The notes under the pieces are model-generated. The model was given only the letters and a program-made list of their open reading frames with translations, had not been told where the DNA came from and did no database searches. Positions 1 to 5,628 of a stretch of DNA of 5,628 bases are shown here, in pieces. The stretch is from Candidatus Aerophobota bacterium. Lineage in GTDB: Bacteria > Aerophobota > Aerophobia > Aerophobales > AE-B3A. Position 1 is the stretch's first letter. The number at the start of each line of letters is the position of its first letter. The position numbers and the translations under genes are program-made. The stretch spans positions 1-5,628 of the forward strand of contig JAUWRE010000082.1 of assembly GCA_030610725.1 (NCBI GenBank), read 5' to 3'.

Positions 1-39
1 CTTCAAGTCCGGTTCTGTGAGGGATGTCAAGATACATCC
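1..39 (+). ncRNA. 3' end of a group II intron (partial domain V plus possible domain VI)
   Basis: The first 23 bases contain AAGTCCGGTTCTGTGAGGG. This has the form of the 3' half of group II intron domain V followed by the linker into domain VI, as seen in many bacterial introns. The 5' half of domain V (expected to be GAGCCGG-like) would lie just left of the window. A small hairpin follows: GGATGT at 22-27 pairs with ACATCC at 34-39 around loop CAAGAT. It could be a shortened domain VI. The match rests on recall of the domain V consensus, not on a covariance search. The intron's 3' splice boundary is not clear, and no reverse transcriptase gene lies inside the window. Confidence 0.5.
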
Positions 40-54
40 AAGGGTAGAAATATT

Positions 55-354
55 GTGACGCTCTCCATACCTAAAGGGGAGAGAAACAGGGAATACAAAG
101 CATACCTAAAGGAGGTATTTGAAGATGTCTACTCGACAAAAAAAGCTCTTTTAAATTATGATTCTGAGAGTGATGTTTTATATATTGTTACCAAAGAAGG
201 TGAAGAGGAAAAGTTTGTAGAAATTGCTCCGGGGGTAAATGTAGAGCTAGATGTCAGAGGAGAAGTCACAGGAGTTGAGATACTGAATGCATCGAAATTC
301 TTCAAACCTGTTGCCAAGCCTCTATATCAACAGATGCAAATTGGTAATAGTTGA
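55..354 (+). CDS. DUF2283 domain protein
   Basis: A 99-residue soluble protein. Residues about 33-90 match the DUF2283 pattern: the NYDSESDVLYI segment at 34-44, then EIAPGVNVELD, and then GEVTGVEILNASKFF. This family of small proteins has no established biochemical function; some members sit near toxin-antitoxin-like genes, but no such partner is visible here. Residues 8-30 are a charged, probably helical extension ahead of the domain. The start used is GTG at 55, with a modest AAGGG at 40-44 ten bases upstream. A much stronger AAAGGAGG (108-115) and ATG (125) lie inside the gene in another frame, so the true N-terminus is uncertain. No signal peptide or membrane segment is seen. No terminator is evident after the stop. 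Family assignment is fairly sure; the start is not. Confidence 0.75.
   Translation: MTLSIPKGERNREYKAYLKEVFEDVYSTKKALLNYDSESDVLYIVTKEGEEEKFVEIAPGVNVELDVRGEVTGVEILNASKFFKPVAKPLYQQMQIGNS
66..112 (+). repeat. 12-bp direct repeat CATACCTAAAGG
   Basis: CATACCTAAAGG occurs exactly at 66-77 and again at 101-112, 35 bases apart. Both copies run into purine-rich sequence (GGGAG and AGG) that resembles Shine-Dalgarno motifs. The spacing is not a multiple of three, so the two copies encode different residues. It may be a local duplication in what was originally leader DNA. No function is claimed. Confidence 0.6.
108..127 (+). promoter_or_regulatory. Strong internal ribosome binding site with ATG
   Basis: AAAGGAGG at 108-115 lies nine bases ahead of ATG at 125-127. 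This is the best initiation signal near the DUF2283 gene. Its frame reads MSTRQKKLF and stops at TAA 152-154. In that frame the A7 tract at 138-144 gives CAA AAA AAG, which contains the heptamer A AAA AAG. A -1 slip there, or one extra A, would join MSTRQKK to ALLNYDSESD and give a 76-residue protein close to a bare DUF2283 domain. Whether this site is used is an inference. Confidence 0.45.
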
Positions 355-426
355 TTTAATTAGTGAGTACAAGTAGTGTTTCGAGAAACCTTAATGCATG
401 AAATATCCTTCTTGAGGTATTTTAAA

Positions 427-780
427 ATGGTCATTCTGGAGCAAAGGGAAAAGGCAAGATTCATTTTATTAACAATAGCTTTACTTACTTTATCATTTCT
501 ATCCTATAGCGGGGGCTCCTTACGAGCCGAAGAAGTATCTATTTTTTACACTGCTGATATATTAGGACAGATTGAGCCGATACAGGATGAGAATGGAAAC
601 CCTGTTGGCGGTCCAGTGCGACTGGGTTACATAATATCCTGGCAAGGAAGGCAATTGGATAGTTGCCTGTTTCTTGATGCAGGCAATGCCATAGGTCCGG
701 GTTCTTTTGTCCGTTTTAGTAATGGCCTGGGCCAGATTAGGATTATGAATCAAATCGGTCCTCCTTCGGTTAGATTTTAG
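427..780 (+). pseudogene. Truncated, exported 5'-nucleotidase-like metallophosphatase remnant
   Basis: A 117-residue product read from ATG 427, chosen because TTGAGG at 413-417 stands nine bases upstream. It also gives a clean signal peptide: charged start LEQREKAR, hydrophobic core FILLTIALLTLSFLS, and a likely cut near residue 35 before EEVSIF. A longer GTG start at 376 lacks a good ribosome site. The mature part follows the start of the UshA/5'-nucleotidase metallophosphatase fold: FYTADILGQIEP (family TNDxHG...EP), GGPVRLGYII (family GGLARLA), LFLDAGNAIG (family LDAGD) and IRIMNQIG (family MNxxGYD). Similarity ends at about base 759; six unrelated residues follow and then a stop. The usual 450-600 residue protein is missing its GNHE motif and everything after it. 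The metal-binding His is Leu and the bridging Asp is Asn, so catalysis is not expected. A short intact protein of unknown role cannot be excluded. Confidence 0.6.
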
Positions 781-830
781 ATGATTCAATTCGATAGGAT
801 TATGCATAGGAAAGTCAAACTAAGGTAAGT

Positions 831-877
831 AATTCATGTAACCCTTTGGGGTCTTCCCCCCGGGGGTTACATGAATT
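831..877. repeat. Perfect 14-bp inverted repeat (REP- or MITE-like hairpin)
   Basis: AATTCATGTAACCC (831-844) is the exact reverse complement of GGGTTACATGAATT (864-877). The 19-base centre contains GGGG (848-851) and CCCC (858-861), which can extend the stem and leave TCTTCC at the tip. No run of T follows either arm on either strand, so it does not look like a standard intrinsic terminator. It sits about 70 bases after the point where the metallophosphatase similarity stops. A dispersed palindromic repeat, a short non-autonomous element end, or a protein-binding site are all possible. Confidence 0.8.
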
Positions 878-941
878 AAAAGGTCCTGCCTTATTTTTAG
901 CCTCTAGAGCTTCCAGTTTCATCACCTCCCACCCGGACTTC

Positions 942-970
942 TTGATAACTTCCTTCATTTTCTGTATCAT
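942..970 (+). promoter_or_regulatory. Sigma-70-type promoter of the SprA-like gene
   Basis: TTGATA (942-947) and TATCAT (965-970) are separated by exactly 17 bases, and each differs from the consensus hexamer at one position. Transcription would start near 976-978, leaving a leader of fewer than 20 bases that contains the ribosome site. The element lies between the palindrome and the large gene, so that gene is probably transcribed separately from the two small genes upstream. No operator or riboswitch structure is visible in the short leader. Confidence 0.55.
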
Positions 971-977
971 AAAAAGC

Positions 978-997
978 AAGGGAGGATAGAATTGGTG
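978..997 (+). promoter_or_regulatory. Ribosome binding site that sets the start of the SprA-like gene
   Basis: AAGGGAGG (978-985) precedes two adjacent start codons in the same frame: TTG at 992 (six bases from the site) and GTG at 995 (nine bases). GTG 995 has the better spacing and the commoner start codon. The choice alters the protein by one residue only. A further ATG at 1010 would shorten the signal peptide and is too far from the site. Confidence 0.65.
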
Positions 998-3900
998 AAG
1001 TCAGGGGTGATGGTTTTATCGATTTTTGCTATAATTTTTATTTTGGTCACTATGGCGGCAGCGACGGAAAGTATTGATTTGTGGAAGGTCGCTGAGGCAA
1101 AACTATACTCCGACTTCTTTAGTCAAAGGAATTTTGGACTATCCCTTTCCTCAGAGAATGATTATAGCACTGGAGTTTCAAATATTTCTTTGCATTACTA
1201 TCAATTCCCTCAAATATCTCCTTCCTCAACTGCTTCTTCCACACAAGATACGACAACTACCCAGCCCTCCTATGAATCTTCCCTCACTATATTTGGTCGA
1301 AAGGTAATAGGGGTGAGGTATAAACAGACTCATTATCTGGGCCCGACAGGGACCGAGATGGAGCCTCGAGAACCTACTTCAGAGATAGATATTGAGCAGG
1401 AGCTTCAGGTCAAAGTAAAAGGAGAGGTGGGAAAGAAGATTTTTGCTAATGTAGACTATGACGATACCCTTCCTCAGAGCGAACAGCAAAAAATATCCTT
1501 GAAATACCTGGGTGATGAGAAGGAGCTCATTCAGGAGGTGGCTATTGGAGATATTCAATTAGCCTGGAGGGGCAGCCAGTTTCTCTCTTACAATCAGAGT
1601 CTTTTTGGAGTGAGAGTGAAAGCAAAACTGGGCAAGTTCAATTTGACCGGCATAGGAAGTATGACCAGGGGCATTCCCGCCAGTAAGACCTTCACCGGCA
1701 AGACTACTTTAGAGAAAAGAGAAATTCTGGATACATCTTATTTAAAGAGAAAATATTACCGCACTTATTTTGATTCTTCTCATCTTTCTCTTACTCTGGG
1801 TAGTGTTGAGGTTTATATTGATGACCAGAAGGGAACAAATAATGAAGATTCCCTTAAAATGACGGTGTCAGGAGAGGCAGGAGATTCCTATACCGGTTAT
1901 TTTGATAAACAATATCCAGGAGAGGGTTATTTTCTTGATTATGAAAAGGGGGTGTTGAATTTTTCTGGCCTTATTCAAGAAAACTATGTTATTGCTATCT
2001 CCTATCTGGATAAGGATGGAACCAGACATCCCCAGACGGGTTATCGAATGCTCAAAAAAGGGGAAGAGGAGCTTTATATAGACAAATATGAGCTTAAGAA
2101 CTATTACTATTTAGGCTCTCAGAGAATTCAGAGGGATAATTTTCTCTTAAAGATTCTTGATTTAAGCAATAATGAAGTGACTTCAGACTATGAATTTACC
2201 ATAGACTATGAATTTGGTATTTTAATGTTTATTTCTCCCCTGCCTCCTTTCCCGCAAGCTTATCCTCCCCTTTCTGAGCATATCTATACTATCTATGTTG
2301 AATACAGACATACAATAGATGCTTATATCCTTCGACCAAATATTATTCCGGGAAGCGAGAGGGTCTATCTGGATGGTAGAGAATTGACCAGGGATATAGA
2401 CTACCAGATTGACTATTCAACTGGTTTTTTGAATTTCCTTCCTTCCCTTGAAATAAACGAATTTTCCCAGATAAAGATTGACTATGAATGGATGCCTTTT
2501 GCCGGAGGCAAGATGATAATCCTGGGAGCGCGGGCAGAGTATATTCCCTGGCAGCAATTCTCTCTGGGCTCTACTCTGCTTTCCCAAGCAGCTCCCCGAT
2601 TAAATGAGGTGCCTAAATTAGATTCTGCTCCTTCTTCCCAGTTGGGGGTGGGGTTAGATGCTCATTATGATTTTTCCTCTCTTCTAAACAGGGTATGGTC
2701 TGGTAAAATCACTCCCGAGCTCTCTTTTAGTGCAGAACTGGCACAGAGCACTTACAATCCCAATACTTTCGGTAGGGTTGTTATAGAGAATTTTGAATCC
2801 ACTAAAATCAGTGATGAGCTATCTATGAGTAAAGATAGCTGGCAGCTTGCCAGCAAACCAGTTCAAGAAGGACTAGCAGAGAGAAACACAATAGATATTA
2901 ACGAGGAAGAGATTATAGGCAGTGAGATTAATCCTGGTTGGAGCAGTGGGAAGAGAAAGGTCTTAGTGTTAGACTATTATTTTGATTCTTCCAGAGAGGA
3001 AAACTGGGATAGTGTAGTCTATTCTCTCTCTTCCTTCGGAAAAGATTATAGTGAGAGAAATTTCCTGGAAATATGGATGAAGGGAGAAGGAAAAGGTGAA
3101 TTTCTTACTCTTGACCTGGGAGTGGTGAGTGAAGATGTTGACGGAGATGCTTTTCTGGATACAGAGGATAAAAACGGTGACGGAAAACTCAATCCGGGCG
3201 AGGACGTAGGAATTGAGTTAGGGGGAAGACTCATTGGAGAGGGTAATGGCAGGTTGGATACAGAGGATTTGAATGGTAATGGCCTCCTGGACACAGATGA
3301 GAACTATGCCACTTATGATTGGATTATAGAGCCAGATTTAAGAATAGACTGGACAGGATGGAGAAAGCTCATTATTCCTTTAGAAGATGCATTTAATTGG
3401 GACGGGGTTAAATCTATGGTTAAACATCTTCGTCTCTTAATAGAGGGAGACGATATGGCAGGAACTCTTAAATTTGCTCCCATCAGTATCTCGGGAGACC
3501 GCTGGCGCAATTATGATATTGAAAGTAGGTCAGTGAATAGTGAGGATGACCCTGAATATAATCCTTTTGATGATGAGGCTTTTCTAGACTATTATGAAGC
3601 AATGTACGGGAATGCTCAAACCGCTGAGGGAAAATGGAAAAAGGAATCAGCCCTCTGTCTTACCTTAGCCCCGGAGGGGGAAGGCTGGGTGCAGCAAACC
3701 TTTGCTAAGCCTTATGATTATACCGATTATAAAACATTGAATTTCTGGCTCTGGGGAGACGAAAAGGGAGAGGACTTTGAGCTGCGCATAGGCTCTGAAG
3801 TAAAGCAAGCAGGAGACTATTATCAAAAAGAGGTTAAGATAGACTGGCAAGGATGGCGTATGGTAAGTGTTTCCCTGGCGGAGATGACCAGGCGAGGTTC

Positions 3901-5628
3901 TCCTTCCTGGGAAAATATCAGGCAACTGAGGGCAGGCATTAAAAACGAGTTTTCTCATTGGATAAAAATTTATCTCAACGATATCTTCCTTTCTGAAGTA
4001 GGGGAGAGTCAGGGCCTGGCTAAAGGTTTTTCCTTGCAAGGAGGCTTGGGAGAGCCTTTTTCTTTTATTGCTCAATATCAGGAAGTGGACGATGAATTTC
4101 AAAGTCTGGCGGCTTCCTCCTGGCAGGGAACAAGGCTAACTTCCCTGCGAATGAATCTTTCCCCTCTCAAGTTCTTGCCTTTGTCCTATTATTGGAGCAG
4201 AAAGGAGAATTCAGGTAATTCTTTCTCAGGAGCTCTCCTGGAGTCTGAGGCTGTTTCAGATAAGGTGATTGAAGAGAAAAAGGAGTATAAACTCTCCTTC
4301 CTTTCTTCTTTCTGGCCCCGGGCAACCTTTAAAGTAGAGAACAAATTTACTGATGACCCTTCCCAAGGGATAAGAGAAAAAGAGGATACTTATAGAATTT
4401 CCCTTGAATACAAGAATCCTTACTCATTTTTTCTTTTACCTATCTCTGTCCAGACTATTTACCAGAGAGAAGAAAAGAGGGATGAATACCAGCAAGAGAT
4501 AGAAAACAAGAAAGAAATTACAGAAAATTGGCATATCAGTCTTCCCTTTCAACTGGCTAAGAATTTAACTCTTAAGCCTATTTATAGAGAAAAAAGGAAG
4601 AGTGAAATAGAGCAAGGTGAGTGGGAGACCCCTCAACTAAAAGAAAGGAATTTTTCTCTGGAGTCCCGAGCCAGCTTCTTTCATCTCTCTCCCTCTTTTA
4701 TATGGCAAGGCGGCTGCAGGGAGGACAATTTTTCTGAAGGTGATTTAAAGGAAAGAGACCTTTTTACTCATTCTAGAATCTCTCTGAATATTCCCTTCCA
4801 ACTGGGAGCACTTTTTGCAGAGACTTCTGTCTGGAAGAGCTTAAAATTGTACGGAAGATACGAGTCAAGCAGGGAAGTGCTTTATGAGGGTACTACTACC
4901 TCACTCGATCTATGTTCCGGCCTGGGGCTGAAAGAATTTGTCATAGATAATGGCAGGACAAAGTTTATCCTGGAAAAGGAAAGTCTTACTCTAAGACAGA
5001 GATGGCAGCCTTTCTCTTTTCTTGATTTTGCCTGTGATTATAGTCAGCAAAAAAGAAGAGAAGTAAGAGAAGATGTGCCTTATACCATAGAAATAAGAGT
5101 TTGGCCCAGTCTTGATTTAAGTTTTAACCTTAATAAGATACCGGGTAAAGTAGGGCGGCTCTCCTCGCACTTATTTACCAGCTCTTATCTGATAGCTAGC
5201 TACATCCATAGGGAAACCATCAAGAAGGATATATCTTTTCTGCAAATGGAGCAACCTTCTTTAACCTGGAGAGGAGGATTCAAAAAACCGGAAGACCTGG
5301 CTCTTATTCTCAGCTACAAGTCAAATCAGAAGGAGGAATCTTATTTTGGGCAGGAGGGTATCTCTCGCGATTCTTCTTCTCATTATGAAGCAAAGATAGA
5401 CTATTTTGCTCTTTTTCCGGAAGGGGCCAAGATACCTTTTCTCAGGCGTCTGGTAAATTTTAAGAATAAAATTCACTTAATTTTGGGACTTAACCTGGAA
5501 ACAAAAGAAGGCTCCACTGGCCAGCGGATCGAGGAAGATAAGCAAAAGTGGAAACTCTTCGGTGAAATAGGCTATAAGATAGAGGATAATATTCGCATTA
5601 AGCTGGGGCTGGAAGGAGGCTATGTTCA
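995..5628 (+). CDS. SprA/Sov-like giant outer-membrane protein (T9SS translocon family), 3' end missing
   Basis: One open frame of 1544 codons runs off the right edge. SprA proteins (about 2400 residues in Bacteroidota) form the 36-stranded outer-membrane channel of type 9 secretion; that role here is inferred. Residues 1-25 are a signal peptide (core VLSIFAIIFILVTM, cut near AAA-TES). A Ser/Thr-rich linker lies at about 75-95. SprA-like signatures are LKYLGDEKELIQEVAIGDI (169-187; SprA has YTGDEDDIIQKIEAGNV), SLFGVRVKAKLGKFNLT (from 202), RVYLDGRELTRDIDYQIDYSTG (456-477), ILGARAEY (509-516), and NPNTFG followed by IENFEST (from 588). Residues about 645-840 and 880-1003 look like two beta-sandwich modules with matching DWTGWRKL (785) and DWQGWRMV (950) motifs. 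An acidic Asp/Asn/Gly insert at 714-769 interrupts the first. From about 1005 on, alternating polar/aromatic strands suggest barrel. Only four cysteines are seen. No plug, T9SS partner or CTD cargo gene is in view. The family call is made by recall of motifs; a generic large surface beta-barrel is the alternative. Confidence 0.72.
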   Translation, partial: MKSGVMVLSIFAIIFILVTMAAATESIDLWKVAEAKLYSDFFSQRNFGLSLSSENDYSTGVSNISLHYYQFPQISPSSTASSTQDTTTTQPSYESSLTIFGRKVIGVRYKQTHYLGPTGTEMEPREPTSEIDIEQELQVKVKGEVGKKIFANVDYDDTLPQSEQQKISLKYLGDEKELIQEVAIGDIQLAWRGSQFLSYNQSLFGVRVKAKLGKFNLTGIGSMTRGIPASKTFTGKTTLEKREILDTSYLKRKYYRTYFDSSHLSLTLGSVEVYIDDQKGTNNEDSLKMTVSGEAGDSYTGYFDKQYPGEGYFLDYEKGVLNFSGLIQENYVIAISYLDKDGTRHPQTGYRMLKKGEEELYIDKYELKNYYYLGSQRIQRDNFLLKILDLSNNEVTSDYEFTIDYEFGILMFISPLPPFPQAYPPLSEHIYTIYVEYRHTIDAYILRPNIIPGSERVYLDGRELTRDIDYQIDYSTGFLNFLPSLEINEFSQIKIDYEWMPFAGGKMIILGARAEYIPWQQFSLGSTLLSQAAPRLNEVPKLDSAPSSQLGVGLDAHYDFSSLLNRVWSGKITPELSFSAELAQSTYNPNTFGRVVIENFESTKISDELSMSKDSWQLASKPVQEGLAERNTIDINEEEIIGSEINPGWSSGKRKVLVLDYYFDSSREENWDSVVYSLSSFGKDYSERNFLEIWMKGEGKGEFLTLDLGVVSEDVDGDAFLDTEDKNGDGKLNPGEDVGIELGGRLIGEGNGRLDTEDLNGNGLLDTDENYATYDWIIEPDLRIDWTGWRKLIIPLEDAFNWDGVKSMVKHLRLLIEGDDMAGTLKFAPISISGDRWRNYDIESRSVNSEDDPEYNPFDDEAFLDYYEAMYGNAQTAEGKWKKESALCLTLAPEGEGWVQQTFAKPYDYTDYKTLNFWLWGDEKGEDFELRIGSEVKQAGDYYQKEVKIDWQGWRMVSVSLAEMTRRGSPSWENIRQLRAGIKNEFSHWIKIYLNDIFLSEVGESQGLAKGFSLQGGLGEPFSFIAQYQEVDDEFQSLAASSWQGTRLTSLRMNLSPLKFLPLSYYWSRKENSGNSFSGALLESEAVSDKVIEEKKEYKLSFLSSFWPRATFKVENKFTDDPSQGIREKEDTYRISLEYKNPYSFFLLPISVQTIYQREEKRDEYQQEIENKKEITENWHISLPFQLAKNLTLKPIYREKRKSEIEQGEWETPQLKERNFSLESRASFFHLSPSFIWQGGCREDNFSEGDLKERDLFTHSRISLNIPFQLGALFAETSVWKSLKLYGRYESSREVLYEGTTTSLDLCSGLGLKEFVIDNGRTKFILEKESLTLRQRWQPFSFLDFACDYSQQKRREVREDVPYTIEIRVWPSLDLSFNLNKIPGKVGRLSSHLFTSSYLIASYIHRETIKKDISFLQMEQPSLTWRGGFKKPEDLALILSYKSNQKEESYFGQEGISRDSSSHYEAKIDYFALFPEGAKIPFLRRLVNFKNKIHLILGLNLETKEGSTGQRIEEDKQKWKLFGEIGYKIEDNIRIKLGLEGGYV
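3134..3301 (+). other. Calcium-binding-like Asp/Asn/Gly repeats inside the SprA-like protein
   Basis: Residues 714-769 of the large protein hold three loops rich in Asp, Asn and Gly: DVDGDAFLDTED, DKNGDGKLNPGED and DLNGNGLLDTDE. They resemble dockerin, EF-hand or thrombospondin-3 calcium loops (Dx[D/N]x[D/N]G). At the DNA level TGGATACAGAGGAT occurs exactly at 3156-3169 and 3255-3268, 99 bases (33 codons) apart, which points to an internal duplication. The insert separates the strands around LTLDLGVVSE from those around DWTGWRKLIIPL, so it is probably a loop of the first beta-sandwich module. Calcium binding is inferred from the motif only. Confidence 0.6.

Larger units (their letters stand above)
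815..970 (-). other. Weak antisense reading frame, 51 residues
   Basis: Reading leftward from ATG (970-968) to TGA (817-815) gives a 51-residue frame beginning MIQKMKEVIKKSGWEVMKL. It continues through both arms of the palindrome (…FNSCNPRG…KGLHELLTLV). The first 28 residues look like a plausible charged helix. There is no Shine-Dalgarno ahead of the start, and its first codons overlap the -10 element of the forward promoter. No family is recognised. It is either a fortuitous frame or the leftover of a gene into which the palindrome fell. Confidence 0.15.

Noticed and set aside
376..426. Upstream GTG start (376) adding 17 residues to the metallophosphatase fragment
   Set aside because: There is no good ribosome site before it, and the extension pushes the signal peptide inward. 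ATG 427 has TTGAGG at proper spacing.
562..807. Reverse-strand 81-residue frame
   Set aside because: It is antisense to the metallophosphatase coding frame. Its composition is not protein-like, and it shows no ribosome site or recognised family.
781..828. Fifteen-codon frame starting ATG directly after the stop at 780
   Set aside because: It is too short and shows no protein-like signal. No ribosome site is evident beyond chance.
831..890. Intrinsic terminator at the palindrome
   Set aside because: The stem is strong, but AAAAGG and ACTTAC follow the arms instead of a U-tract on either strand.
1074..1307. Forward 77-residue frame inside the SprA-like gene
   Set aside because: It is a shadow in another frame of a continuous, clearly coding sequence.
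3046..3510. Two reverse-strand frames (3046-3294 and 3313-3510)
   Set aside because: They lie opposite the acidic-repeat region of the large gene. Their Ser/Pro/Leu-rich composition is what the complement of Glu/Gly/Asp codons gives.
3665..4102. Reverse-strand 145-residue frame
   Set aside because: It is fully antisense to the second beta-sandwich module and has no recognisable domain.
995..5628. TonB-dependent receptor or LptD as the identity of the giant protein
   Set aside because: There is no TonB box or plug motif, the length already exceeds 1500 residues, and the ordered motifs fit SprA much better.
1..5628. CRISPR array, tRNA or rRNA
   Set aside because: No regularly spaced repeats, cloverleaf or ribosomal RNA sequence was seen on either strand.

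Overview
The window reads as chromosomal DNA from a Gram-negative, probably uncultivated bacterium with moderately AT-rich coding sequence. The main support is its dominant gene, a very large secreted beta-rich protein of the SprA/Sov type, which only makes sense in a cell with an outer membrane. SprA is best known from Bacteroidota as the type 9 secretion (T9SS) channel. Nothing else here fixes the phylum, and the divergence of the protein leaves a non-Bacteroidota host possible.

Layout, left to right. (1) Bases 1-54 look like the 3' end of a group II intron: the 3' half of domain V followed by a small domain-VI-like hairpin. (2) A short DUF2283 gene (55-354) follows. Its best Shine-Dalgarno/ATG pair (ATG at 125) lies out of frame with the domain and is joined to it by an A7 run that forms an A-AAA-AAG slippery heptamer. 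(3) At 427-780 there is an exported protein that begins like a 5'-nucleotidase-type metallophosphatase but stops after about 80 mature residues, with at least one metal ligand replaced. It is most likely a remnant. (4) The 781-994 gap holds a perfect 14-bp inverted repeat (831-877), a weak antisense reading frame across it (815-970), and a good sigma-70-type promoter (942-970). (5) From 995 to the right edge one uninterrupted frame encodes at least 1544 residues of the SprA-like protein, with no stop in the window.

The SprA-like gene has its own promoter and a very short leader, so it appears to be the first gene of its transcript. Its protein has a signal peptide, a SprA-type N-terminal region, a central part with two beta-sandwich-like modules (the first interrupted by an acidic, probably calcium-binding insert), and a long beta-strand-rich second half. 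The two small genes upstream have no evident link to it. The left 900 bases look like an accessory patch marked by intron, gene-remnant and palindrome signals.
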